Assembly: GCA_016931175.1 (NCBI GenBank)
Contig: JAFGFH010000006.1
Span: 40,987 to 104,986, forward strand
DNA length: 64,000 bases
Origin: Nanobdellota archaeon
Lineage (GTDB): Archaea; Nanobdellota; Nanobdellia; Tiddalikarchaeales; Tiddalikarchaeaceae
Direction: 5' to 3'
Shown: positions 18,089 through 26,471 of the stretch, in pieces
How positions within the stretch are numbered: position 1 is the first letter of the stretch
Layout: the number at the start of each line of letters is the position of its first letter
Notes under the pieces: generated by a model
The model's database searches: none
What the model was told of the DNA's origin: nothing
The model's input: only the letters and a program-made list of their open reading frames with translations
Program-made: the position numbers and the translations under genes

Positions 18089-19210
18089 ATGAGAAAAGCA
18101 CTTTTTTACTTATTAATCTTTGCCTGTTTTAGTATTGTTTTCGCAGCTCCTGAGGTAACCATTTCTTCAATAACATTATCCGATTCAACGATTAATACTG
18201 GAGAAAGTGCGGGGATAACATTTACTGTAACTAATACTGGTGACAGGGATTTGACGAGTATAGGAATTGTTTTAAACTCTGATTTGAACCTTGCACGAAC
18301 AACTTTTAGTTTTGATGATATTGAGATTGGAGAGTCAAGGCAAATCTCAACCTCTTTCTCTGCACCGGTTGGTTTGTCAAGCGGGACGTATTCAATATCG
18401 ATTAGTGTTAGTTTTAACATTGGGGACCAGAAGTACAGCAACCAAGCAGGAGCTTTAGTTAATGTTTTGAGCACTAATTACTTGGTTGTTTCAAGTTATA
18501 CCAGCAACTTAGTAATAGATGATTATACGAGTTTTAATTTGAACGTTACTAACCAGGGAAACACTGATTTGAACAACTTGCTTGTTGATTTAATCCTGCC
18601 TGACGGTTTCGTACCAACACCAGGCTCCCAGTTTTACATTAATTCATTAAGCGTTGGTGAGAGCAAATTGTTAACAACCAACGTTTTCATTGAGAGAGGC
18701 ATAGAGCCTGATTCTTACCAGTTCACTATTTCAAAATCAGCCGAAGGTTACATTGATTCTGACACGCTTAATGTTATAGTAACAGGAACTCCAGTATTAT
18801 CATTCAGCGGCGTCAATTTGGACCCTGAGATTCCAGTGTCCGGGACTGCTCAAACAATAAGCGTGCAGTTCGAGAATATTGGCAGCGGCAAAGCTTACAA
18901 CGTTGTGGCAAAATTATTGCTGGAACAAGACGTTGTCGGCGTAACCACTGAGTATTTAGGAACACTTGACCGCGACGACTTAACCAGTGCAATCTTTGAC
19001 ATTCAAACACCATTAACTAAAAGTTTGAAAGGAGCAGTAACAATAACTTATAATGACGCTTCAGGAGTTTCAAACAGTATAACGCAAGACTTAAATTTTG
19101 ATGTTGTCCAAGCTGAAAGCATCTCCGTAACCACTCTCTTAATCGTTGGTGCAGTAATCGCAGTAATAGCTTACCTTGCTTACAAGCGCTTCTATAAGAA
19201 GAAAAAATGA
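18089..19210 (+). CDS. Secreted CARDB/NEW3-like S-layer-type protein with C-terminal anchor
   Basis: 373 aa: an N-terminal signal peptide (MRKALFYLLIFACFSIVFA), three Ig-like modules of about 100 residues, and a C-terminal transmembrane helix with basic tail (VTTLLIVGAVIAVIAYLAYK, KRFYKKKK). Each module has the CARDB/NEW3 pattern of archaeal COG1361-type proteins (TITFTVTNTGDRDLTSIGIVL, LNVTNQGNTDLNNLLVDLIL, ISVQFENIGSGKAYNVVAKL, quoted in parts). It starts a four-gene operon with two MacB-like permeases and an ATPase (ATGA overlap with the first permease), so it may play the part of the extracytoplasmic adaptor that MacA has in bacteria. That role is inference. Confidence 0.87.
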   Translation: MRKALFYLLIFACFSIVFAAPEVTISSITLSDSTINTGESAGITFTVTNTGDRDLTSIGIVLNSDLNLARTTFSFDDIEIGESRQISTSFSAPVGLSSGTYSISISVSFNIGDQKYSNQAGALVNVLSTNYLVVSSYTSNLVIDDYTSFNLNVTNQGNTDLNNLLVDLILPDGFVPTPGSQFYINSLSVGESKLLTTNVFIERGIEPDSYQFTISKSAEGYIDSDTLNVIVTGTPVLSFSGVNLDPEIPVSGTAQTISVQFENIGSGKAYNVVAKLLLEQDVVGVTTEYLGTLDRDDLTSAIFDIQTPLTKSLKGAVTITYNDASGVSNSITQDLNFDVVQAESISVTTLLIVGAVIAVIAYLAYKRFYKKKK

Positions 19211-20364
19211 TAATCTTATCCTTCAGCAACTTGATGAGGAATAAGGGGAGGACTTTTCTAACAACTTTTGGAATACTAATTGGTGTTGCTGCAATAGTAA
19301 GTCTTGTAAGTATTAGTGAGGGTATAATCAACGAAGCGGATAACGTATTAGGAAGCCTGCAATACATTACATTAATGGAGAAAGGCGCCTTAGATGACAC
19401 ATTAAGCCACGTACCTGTAGAAGAGCTTGGCAGGGTTTCAAGAGTTAGGGGAGTAAAGTATTACACTCCCCAGATTAACTTCTTCGCTTCAACTTTTAAC
19501 GGTGAAGAGATTGACGCGTCATCATTTACGGGAACAGACATTAACATAGTAGCCGTATTCGGCATAGATCCTTCCAACGCTCCTTATTTTGAGAACTCAG
19601 TTTCATGGTACAAGGCTACAAAGGGGCGAATGCTTGTTCCTGGAGAAGAGAATTCCATACTAGTGAATGCTGAACTCGCGGACAAGGAGAACTTGTTCAT
19701 AGGAAGTGTTGTTGAAATAAACGGTGAAAACTTCAGAGTTGTTGGAATAGTTGATTTCGAATTAAGCATAGGATTCTCTTACCAATTAGTTGTTATGAAC
19801 ATAGACAAGGCCAGGGAATTATCAGGTTACGGTGATGACGAGGTTGGTATTATTAACGTATTGCCTGATGATACAATAACTATTGAGAAATTCATGGAGA
19901 GATTAAAGGACTCGCTTCCTAACTTGAGCGTGTTCAGTTCGCAGCAGATAGGAGACATGCTTGACACTTTCCTCGGCGCTTTATCAGCAGCTTTATGGTT
20001 CGTCAGCAGCATAGCCGCAGTTGTTGGTGGAATAGTTGTAATGAATACTATGCTCATGAGTGTTATGGAGAGGATTAAGGAGTTCGGAGTTTTGAAGGCT
20101 ATAGGGTGGCGAGACTCTCATGTTGTCTTAATGGTTGTAGGAGAAGCAGTTATTATTGGATTATTGGGAGGTGTTAGCGGTGTAGTCTTCGGATTCATCG
20201 GCAGCGCACTTGTTCAATTAATTACGGGAATCCCGACAAGTATTAGTATTTATTTAATACTGCAGGTAATGTTTTTCAGCGTAGCTATTGGTGTTGTCAG
20301 TTCAATCTATCCTGCTATTATAGCATCAAGGATGAGTCCTATAGAAGCGGTGACTTACGAGTGA
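19207..20364 (+). CDS. MacB/FtsX-like ABC transporter permease 1
   Basis: 385 aa with the four-helix MacB/LolC layout: one transmembrane helix at about residues 17-40 (after NLMRNKGRTFLTTFGILIGV), a large MacB periplasmic-core-like domain (about 45-250), then three helices in the FtsX domain (about 260-375), and the typical end MSPIEAV. It overlaps the preceding CARDB gene by ATGA and the second permease by GTGA. MacB-type systems work by mechanotransmission across the membrane, exporting or extracting lipoproteins, peptides or small molecules; the cargo here is unknown. Confidence 0.9.
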   Translation: MIILSFSNLMRNKGRTFLTTFGILIGVAAIVSLVSISEGIINEADNVLGSLQYITLMEKGALDDTLSHVPVEELGRVSRVRGVKYYTPQINFFASTFNGEEIDASSFTGTDINIVAVFGIDPSNAPYFENSVSWYKATKGRMLVPGEENSILVNAELADKENLFIGSVVEINGENFRVVGIVDFELSIGFSYQLVVMNIDKARELSGYGDDEVGIINVLPDDTITIEKFMERLKDSLPNLSVFSSQQIGDMLDTFLGALSAALWFVSSIAAVVGGIVVMNTMLMSVMERIKEFGVLKAIGWRDSHVVLMVVGEAVIIGLLGGVSGVVFGFIGSALVQLITGIPTSISIYLILQVMFFSVAIGVVSSIYPAIIASRMSPIEAVTYE

Positions 20365-21494
20365 TTCAAATAGTTTTAAGCAACTTGTTAAGGAATAAGA
20401 GGAGAGCCGTGCTCACACTCTTAGGTGTTGTTATCGGTGTTGCTGCAATAATAAGTTTAGTAAGCGTAAGCGTGGGATTAACAGAGAGGAGCGGAGTATT
20501 ACTCTCTTCTTTTGAAGGAATATTCGTGTTAGAAGAAGGAGCGGTTGATATTCCCTTCAGCAAGATACCTAATGATTACATTAATGATTTAGAGAATGTT
20601 CCAGGAGTTAAACTAGTTGTTCCTGAGATTTGGGGCAGCGCGAAGAACATAGGAGGGGACGAGTACGCCTCTTTCCTAGCAAGCTTCCTGCAAGTAGTAG
20701 GCATAGACCCAGGATTATCATCCGGTTACGCAGTAGCTCCTTATTACGAGGTAGTGAAGGGAAGAACGCTTACAGTGAATGACAGGAAGAGTGTTATTAT
20801 TGGTGAGGGTTTAGCTGACAGGTTTGGTTTAACAATAGGCAGCAGTTTAAAGATTAATGACGAGACTTACCAACTCGTTGGCTTGTTCAGCTCAGACGCT
20901 CAACTAATGAATTTCATAGTAGTTACTCACATTGATACTGCGAGAGAGATTACAGAATTCGAAGACGGCTACGTATCCAATTACCAGGTTATTCCAATAA
21001 ACCCGGAGGATATGAAGAGTGTCAAGCAGAGGATAGAGTCAAGGTTTGAAGGAGTTCTTCAAACTTTAAGCATGCAGGACAGTGCGGAGTTAATAACAGG
21101 ATTCCTCGGCAGCTTAAACCTCGCGTTATGGTTTGTCAGCGGCATAGCAGGAATAGTTGGAGGTATTGGTGTAATGAATACTATGCTCATGAGTGTTATG
21201 GAGAGGATTAAAGAGTTCGGAGTTTTAAAAGCGATAGGCTGGCGGGACAGGGATGTTATGATAATGGTAATATTAGAGAGTGTAATTATCAGCATAGTTG
21301 GAGGAATTATTGGAGTAATCTTAGGATTCTACGTTTCAGGAGTAGTGGTTGAGGTTTCAAGAATACCTTCAGCAATAACTCCAGCATTAATAGGGCAGGC
21401 AATGTTTTTTGCAATAACAATGGGTTTTGTGGGAAGCATTTACCCTGCTTACAAGTCAAGCAAGATGAGCCCGATAGAAGCAGTCAGGGGATAA
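20361..21494 (+). CDS. MacB/FtsX-like ABC transporter permease 2
   Basis: 377 aa, a paralogue of the preceding permease with the same order: N-terminal transmembrane helix after NLLRNKRRAVLTLLGVVIGV, large extracytoplasmic domain, FtsX helices and terminal MSPIEAVRG. Start is GTG inside a GTGA overlap. The FtsX segment is nearly identical in DNA to the first permease (41 nt exact at 20038-20078 and 21171-21211), pointing to a recent tandem duplication or gene conversion. The two probably form a LolC/LolE-like heterodimer sharing the ATPase encoded next. Confidence 0.9.
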   Translation: MIQIVLSNLLRNKRRAVLTLLGVVIGVAAIISLVSVSVGLTERSGVLLSSFEGIFVLEEGAVDIPFSKIPNDYINDLENVPGVKLVVPEIWGSAKNIGGDEYASFLASFLQVVGIDPGLSSGYAVAPYYEVVKGRTLTVNDRKSVIIGEGLADRFGLTIGSSLKINDETYQLVGLFSSDAQLMNFIVVTHIDTAREITEFEDGYVSNYQVIPINPEDMKSVKQRIESRFEGVLQTLSMQDSAELITGFLGSLNLALWFVSGIAGIVGGIGVMNTMLMSVMERIKEFGVLKAIGWRDRDVMIMVILESVIISIVGGIIGVILGFYVSGVVVEVSRIPSAITPALIGQAMFFAITMGFVGSIYPAYKSSKMSPIEAVRG

Positions 21495-21528
21495 TTTAAT
21501 AATTAATAGAGGAGAGTAGTATTTAGTA

Positions 21529-22257
21529 ATGAAGGAAAAAAAACTGCCAATAATTGAAGTGAAAAAGATTTGCAAGTTCTACAACGAGGGAGAGCATAAC
21601 GAGGTTCACGCTATAGAAGACATAAGCTTCACTGTTGAAGAAGGAGAGTTCATAGCAGTTGTCGGGCCTAGCGGGAGCGGGAAGAGCACATTACTGCACA
21701 TGATAGGAGCTCTTGACACTCCAACGTGCGGTGATGTAATAATTGACGGGGAGAATATTAAAAACTTAGACTCTGACGAGCTCGCATCTTTAAGGTTGAA
21801 AAAGATTGGTTTCGTGTTCCAGACATTTAACTTAATACCTGGAGTTGACGCTTTAGAGAACGTTGTCATGCCCCTCATACCTTACGGTTTAAGCGAGTCC
21901 AGGAAGGATTACGCTAAGAAGTTATTGAACAGTTTTGACATAGGCAAGAGGGCAACTCATGACCCGAGCGAGTTAAGCGGGGGAGAAAAGCAGAGAGTAG
22001 CAGTGGCGAGGAGTTTGATTAACAATCCCAGGATTATACTCGCTGATGAGCCAACAGGGCAATTGGACAGCAAGACAGGGAAGGGAATAATCAGGTTAAT
22101 GAGGGAGTTAAACCAGGACAAGAAGCTCACCTTTATTATAGTAACTCATGACGAGAGCTTACTGCAATACGTTAAGAGAGTAATCAGATTAAAAGACGGC
22201 AAAGTATTAAGCGATATAAAGAACGGGAAACTAGCTAGTTATAAGAACATAGTATGA
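21529..22257 (+). CDS. MacB/LolD-like ABC transporter ATP-binding protein
   Basis: 242-aa ATPase subunit for the two permeases upstream. Walker A GPSGSGKST (46-54), Q-loop FQTFNL (about 99-103), signature LSGGEKQR (150-157), Walker B ILADEPTGQLDS (from about 171) and H-loop THD are intact. The GQLDS after Walker B and the GPSGSGKSTLLHMIGALD start are typical of the LolD/MacB/FtsE branch. The gene ends the operon, followed by the inverted-repeat element at 22265-22347. Confidence 0.95.
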   Translation: MKEKKLPIIEVKKICKFYNEGEHNEVHAIEDISFTVEEGEFIAVVGPSGSGKSTLLHMIGALDTPTCGDVIIDGENIKNLDSDELASLRLKKIGFVFQTFNLIPGVDALENVVMPLIPYGLSESRKDYAKKLLNSFDIGKRATHDPSELSGGEKQRVAVARSLINNPRIILADEPTGQLDSKTGKGIIRLMRELNQDKKLTFIIVTHDESLLQYVKRVIRLKDGKVLSDIKNGKLASYKNIV

Positions 22258-22264
22258 TGAATAG

Positions 22265-22347
22265 TGTTATCGTATCTGAAGCTACCCTATACGCCATTAC
22301 CCACGAATGGGTTTGCGAGGGTGTTCTTTTCATCACCTACGATAACA
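22265..22347. ncRNA. Candidate structured RNA or bidirectional terminator
   Basis: An 83-nt element between two convergent genes. A 10-bp perfect outer stem (22265-22274 with 22338-22347) encloses an inner hairpin with stems ACCCT/AGGGT (22284-22288/22318-22322), CGC/GCG (22292-22294/22315-22317) and ACCCA/TGGGT (22299-22303/22308-22312) closed by a CGAA tetraloop. An alternative helix GGTG/CACC (22320-22323/22334-22337) would give a three-way junction and competes with the ACCCT/AGGGT stem. It is more elaborate than a simple terminator. Strand is not decided: the symmetry allows either. It could also be only the 3' end structure of the ABC operon. Confidence 0.4.
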
Positions 22348-22381
22348 ATAATTTAAAGGAATTTTTTCGTTTTTAAACCTT

Positions 22382-23029
22382 TCAATTGTAAGAGAAGCTT
22401 AAAATATCGGCTTCTGAGAGCATTCTAGAGTAATTATTAACGGTTTCGTTGTTGATTTTAACAATCCAAGTATTATTCTCATTACTGCATAAGTCAAACA
22501 AGCAATTTATAGTATTATTCTCAAAGACTAGTGACTGGTAACCGTTCAATAACTGCATGATTGTCAAACTTTTCTGCACCTTTAAACTATTATTCTCCTT
22601 TAAACCAAGCATGTCAACGCTGATTGTAATATTGAAGAACTCCAGCAAGTCCCCGTAATAAAGTATTACCTTGTCCTGTTCTTGCAAGACAATATTGTAG
22701 TCCTGCAAGAGTTCGTTATTCAATAATACTTGCCAGTAAGTCTTGGCAGAGAAACTGTTCTGGATATTACCTATCCTGTTTATGTCACCGTCTTGTTCAA
22801 GAACTGCGCCAATATTATTAATTAATAAGTTGTAAAGCGTTGAATTAACAACTAATTCTTCCTCGCTTGGACTGTACTGCTGGCCTAAGATTACGTATTG
22901 AACATTTACTTTCATGTTCTGAACCGGTTCGTCAAAAGTGAATATTGTAAAAACAGAACTTAGTAATATTATGCTTAATCCTATTAGTATAAACTTTGAA
23001 TACTTCTTTCCTTCCTGATTCTTTTTCAT
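22382..23029 (-). CDS. Membrane-anchored protein with two DUF4430-like domains
   Basis: 215 aa: a basic N-terminus and one transmembrane helix (about residues 12-31, FILIGLSIILLSSVFTIF), then two extracytoplasmic repeats. Each runs from a helix (NSTLYNLLINNIG; SLTIMQLLNGYQS) through a W-containing strand with a K/N-x-N-N-E turn (YWQVLLNNELL; TWIVKINNETV) to an acidic L-x-E-x-D-x-I/V-x-x-x-Y end (LQEQDKVILYYG; LSEADILSFSYN). This is the DUF4430 pattern seen in secreted, sometimes cobalamin- or cell-surface-related proteins. Ligand unknown. It diverges from the 23.1-29.1 kb operon. Confidence 0.72.
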   Translation of the reverse strand: MKKNQEGKKYSKFILIGLSIILLSSVFTIFTFDEPVQNMKVNVQYVILGQQYSPSEEELVVNSTLYNLLINNIGAVLEQDGDINRIGNIQNSFSAKTYWQVLLNNELLQDYNIVLQEQDKVILYYGDLLEFFNITISVDMLGLKENNSLKVQKSLTIMQLLNGYQSLVFENNTINCLFDLCSNENNTWIVKINNETVNNYSRMLSEADILSFSYN

Positions 23030-23106
23030 GAATTAAAACTTACAAGTTTTCTTTTTAAAAATGCTTTTAGTAACGTTTTTATTAAGAGAATTCTCAATTA
23101 GATATT
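23030..23106. promoter_or_regulatory. Divergent promoter with a palindromic operator-like site
   Basis: The gap between two divergent genes holds a perfect 7-bp inverted repeat AAAACTT-AC-AAGTTTT at 23035-23050. It lies between a TATA-like TTTTTAAAAAG (about 23050-23061, minus strand) and the start codon of the DUF4430-like gene, so a bound protein would block that start site. The plus-strand gene has AT-rich sequence about 30 nt before its ATG at 23107. The site is a candidate only. Confidence 0.35.
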
Positions 23107-24207
23107 ATGGATAAGAGGTTTTGTTTGCTTCTAGCAGTATTAATCCTCCCAGGCATTGTTTTCGCGCAGGAAGAGGGTGAGAGTTCTTTAACTAATTTCA
23201 TAGCAGCGAATTTTAACCTGATTATCAGCATTGCATTATTTCTCATAGTTTTTACTTCAATCTTTTCAGCAGCGTCCGCTTTCACTGACAACTTCGGCGC
23301 CCAGATGATTATTGCATTCACTCTCGGAGCTATTGTTGCAATTAGCAATGTTTACGTGCCAGTATTGTCTACAGCGATTAAACAGTTTCTTTTCGACTTC
23401 CCTTACAATATTTTCATAATAATTGGATTCGCTCTCGCAGCCAACATCTTGTCCTTAATTCTTGACAAGCACCAGAAGGATGAGCAGAAAACAACCAAAG
23501 TAATCACTATACTCTTGTTAATCAGCGCTGCAATATTCCTCGCGTTCTATTTTGACTTGATAGTTGTAGAGTCAAGCAATGTTGTGAGCACTCAAGAAGG
23601 AGGCTCTTCAGGCTCAAGCACTATAGGAATGATAATCGTATTCATATTCTTCGCAGTCGCAATCTTCTTCGGAATAAGAAACTCAGCAAACAGTTCATCC
23701 TATAGTGGCGACGGCAAGAAGAGTAAATTCTTCCAGCCTTCCACTACTACAACTCCTTCAACTAAGCCGGAGAAGGCAGCGAAGACTAAGAAGGTTAAAG
23801 GAATCAGGCGAACAGTGTGGGAGAGCATAATAAAGAATCCTACATCTTTAGAGATGGATTATACATACTTACTGGACCAGTTTAATAAAGGCAAGATTTC
23901 AGACTCTGAAAAAATCTTCATAAGCGACTTGTTAGATTTAAAAAAAGCAGGTTTTCACGATGAGGGTTTAAAGCTTGATAAGAATGCTTCATTTGCTAAA
24001 CTTTTAAGCGACGCTTCCAGATTGAGAAGCAGGGTTGATAAAGGATTCGTTTTGGAGAATTACTGGAAGGCCTGGCTTGTTATGAAGAGTTTAATGGGAG
24101 AGGATTTAAAGGTTGAAACTGTAAGAGGATTCAAAAGAATACTTGGCGCTTTGAACGAGGAGAAGAAGGGCATACGCGACTTGTTAGAGGCGGTGAAGAA
24201 GAAATGA
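23107..24207 (+). CDS. Polytopic membrane protein with cytoplasmic helical domain
   Basis: 366 aa. A signal peptide (MDKRFCLLLAVLILPGIVFA) is followed by five hydrophobic helices (about residues 33-51, 62-82, 97-115, 125-145, 173-191), a Ser/Thr/Lys-rich linker (about 195-235) and a helical cytoplasmic domain of about 130 residues. The membrane part is organised like the three smaller membrane proteins at 29.1-31.0 kb. It starts a three-gene operon (ATGA overlap with the next). No known family recognised; it may be the membrane anchor for the two large helical proteins encoded behind it. Confidence 0.78.
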   Translation: MDKRFCLLLAVLILPGIVFAQEEGESSLTNFIAANFNLIISIALFLIVFTSIFSAASAFTDNFGAQMIIAFTLGAIVAISNVYVPVLSTAIKQFLFDFPYNIFIIIGFALAANILSLILDKHQKDEQKTTKVITILLLISAAIFLAFYFDLIVVESSNVVSTQEGGSSGSSTIGMIIVFIFFAVAIFFGIRNSANSSSYSGDGKKSKFFQPSTTTTPSTKPEKAAKTKKVKGIRRTVWESIIKNPTSLEMDYTYLLDQFNKGKISDSEKIFISDLLDLKKAGFHDEGLKLDKNASFAKLLSDASRLRSRVDKGFVLENYWKAWLVMKSLMGEDLKVETVRGFKRILGALNEEKKGIRDLLEAVKKK

Positions 24208-26471
24208 AACTTCCCGAGTCTGATTTTTACGAATTAGAAAAACTTGAGATAGCTAAGATTATCAGGAACGGCTTAAAGCTCAGCAAGAATAAAGACGTCT
24301 CTGACATCAGGGAGCTTTATGATTTAATTACTAAATTGAAGGGTTTGAAACTTTCAGAGTTTGATGAGTCTAAGCTTAAGAAACTGGCAGAGAATTATTC
24401 CAAAAGAATGGAAGGCGCTGATGTTAATAAGTTGAGTTTCATGCAGAAGATAATTAACTTGATTAATTACTTTGATGAGAATGGGGGAGACAGGAATAAG
24501 ACTCTTAATGAGTTATTTGGCAATGTGTCAAGAGGTGAATTATTATCAAGGAGTGTTTCCAGGGCGAAGTATTTTCTTGAAAAGTTCAAGGGCGAGTTCG
24601 GATTCAAGTTGTTAACATTATTAACTGCTTACCTTGACAGTGAGGGCTACGCTAAGAGGCGGTACTTCATGCAGGTTCTTAAACTATTCTTTGACAAGGA
24701 AGGGAACTGGGTTAAGGGTTCAGAGCCTTACAGGAAAATAATTCATGAGAATTTAAAGGATGGTTTTTTCAAGATTGGCAATGATAATTTGGAAGCAGTT
24801 TCAGTAGGCACTGTCTTCCCAACTATTGTCTATAATTATATCAGGGTCTTGTGCGGCAACAAGATTAATAATGCTAATTTTATCTGCAGGGATGAGTTGA
24901 AGAAAGGCCTTAATGATTCCATGAGTAACGGTTTCTTCTCAGTCTTGTACGATTTGCCTTTCTCAATTAATAATTTGGAGAGGAAGAACTTAGTTGTTTC
25001 TGTTGAGAAAGTGGTTGAAGTTTTGAATGAAAAGGTTGAGGGGTTGTATTGTTTCATCTTCGCTTATTACCCGAAGGTTCAGGATTTGAAGTCTGAGGAT
25101 TTCTTAACAAGTAATGACGCTTTTAATAAGAAGTTCTTGAACAGGTTTGACAACTTCTTCAAGGAGTTGCAGAAGCAGTTGTTTGACGATTTTGTTAAGA
25201 AGAGTGATTACAAGAATGTTTCTAAGAAGGAGTTGGGTAGTGAGTCTTATTTGAACTCGTTAATGCAGGACTTTGTCTTCGCTCTTAATGAAGTGGTTCT
25301 TGGCAGGGTTGAGAATAAGGAGTTGGCAGATTATTGCAAGAAGTTCAGTGAGATTAAAGCGTTTCAGGAATACTCTTATAATGAGAAGGACAGGACTGAT
25401 ATTAATAATTTCTTTTCAGAGGTAAGAGATAAGGCGAAGAAGTCAGATAGTGCAAGGATGCAGCTTTACATTGATAAGTTTACGCTAATAATTAATAATT
25501 GCGCTCACGCTGATAAGACAATTCTCGTTAGAGATTTCTGGAAGCACGCAGATAACTTAATTAATAATGCTAACATTACTGATTTTAAGAGTTTTTATAA
25601 CCTAGTTGTTGATTTGGTTGACTTGAATAAAGAGAATTTGGAAAAATTAAAGACAGAGTTTGAAGCGAAGAAGCAAGAGTATAATAACTTGAATAAGGAT
25701 ATTATCGATCCTTTAGTAAAAAACTTTACAGAAGTTTCTAATAATCTAAACAGGGTTGGAATAGGTGAGGATGTTGAATCTCTTTTTAAGAATTTAGTTA
25801 ATAACCTTTTCGATTCAGCAGGTTATTCTAACTTGGATGCTTTTGAGAAAATGTTTAAAGAAAATTTTGAAAGGTTTGATAAGATTATTAAAGAAAAGAA
25901 AGAAAGAGGAGCTCAAACAATTAGTGATTTGAATAAGAAGAGCTGGAACGCTTTCAAGAAACAGGTTGATGATTTTGGAGTGGTTTCAGAGAGCAAGGCA
26001 GAACAATTATTTAGTATCTTTAAGAAGATGAATAATTTAAGCCAGACTTTGAAGACGCCTGTTACTGAGTTGCCGGATCTTCCTTCAAAGGATGCGAGCA
26101 GGGATAATTTTATCAACGCTTTGAAGAAGGGGATTACGACAGGGGAGAAACCAGTCAGCAAGACACCTTTTGTTGACGAAAAGGAGAATGTTGAGAACCT
26201 GCTTGTTGTTAATACTAATGTTTTAATCAGTAGTATTGTAGACTCTATTGCTGAAAATGTTGATAAAATTGATTCTAATAATTTAGAATCTTATGCTATT
26301 ATTGGAAAATTATTGTTTAAGAGCTTTTTAAAATTAAGTGATGATAAACGTGTTGTTTTTGAGTATAGTGATCAAGAAGCAAATGCTAAGTATGTTGATT
26401 TTAAGAATATTTTCAATAATTTAAGTGCTTTAAGTACGTTTGCTGATTTAAGTTTAGAGGCGGAAGTATGA
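24204..26471 (+). CDS. Large helical cytoplasmic protein of unknown function
   Basis: 755 aa with no signal peptide or transmembrane helix, rich in K, N, D, E, L and F, and almost entirely predicted helical. No P-loop or other enzymatic motif is visible. Helix-loop-helix spacing with repeated aromatic positions suggests a solenoid or long helical bundle. Overlaps by ATGA with both neighbours, so it is made in step with the membrane protein before it and the 869-aa protein after it. Codon usage prefers GTT/GAT/AAT, unlike the following gene. Function cannot be named. Confidence 0.8.
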   Translation: MKLPESDFYELEKLEIAKIIRNGLKLSKNKDVSDIRELYDLITKLKGLKLSEFDESKLKKLAENYSKRMEGADVNKLSFMQKIINLINYFDENGGDRNKTLNELFGNVSRGELLSRSVSRAKYFLEKFKGEFGFKLLTLLTAYLDSEGYAKRRYFMQVLKLFFDKEGNWVKGSEPYRKIIHENLKDGFFKIGNDNLEAVSVGTVFPTIVYNYIRVLCGNKINNANFICRDELKKGLNDSMSNGFFSVLYDLPFSINNLERKNLVVSVEKVVEVLNEKVEGLYCFIFAYYPKVQDLKSEDFLTSNDAFNKKFLNRFDNFFKELQKQLFDDFVKKSDYKNVSKKELGSESYLNSLMQDFVFALNEVVLGRVENKELADYCKKFSEIKAFQEYSYNEKDRTDINNFFSEVRDKAKKSDSARMQLYIDKFTLIINNCAHADKTILVRDFWKHADNLINNANITDFKSFYNLVVDLVDLNKENLEKLKTEFEAKKQEYNNLNKDIIDPLVKNFTEVSNNLNRVGIGEDVESLFKNLVNNLFDSAGYSNLDAFEKMFKENFERFDKIIKEKKERGAQTISDLNKKSWNAFKKQVDDFGVVSESKAEQLFSIFKKMNNLSQTLKTPVTELPDLPSKDASRDNFINALKKGITTGEKPVSKTPFVDEKENVENLLVVNTNVLISSIVDSIAENVDKIDSNNLESYAIIGKLLFKSFLKLSDDKRVVFEYSDQEANAKYVDFKNIFNNLSALSTFADLSLEAEV

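Noticed and set aside
22255..22280. ATGATGA and CTGA resembling C and D' boxes of a C/D guide RNA
   Set aside because: The C-like box overlaps the stop of the ABC ATPase gene and no matching C' or terminal D box follows at the right spacing.
22265..22347. Inverted-repeat element as a tRNA
   Set aside because: The arms do not fit: the middle hairpin has a 4-nt loop, the T-arm-like GGTG/CACC loop is 10 nt, and no conserved TTC or D-loop bases are present.
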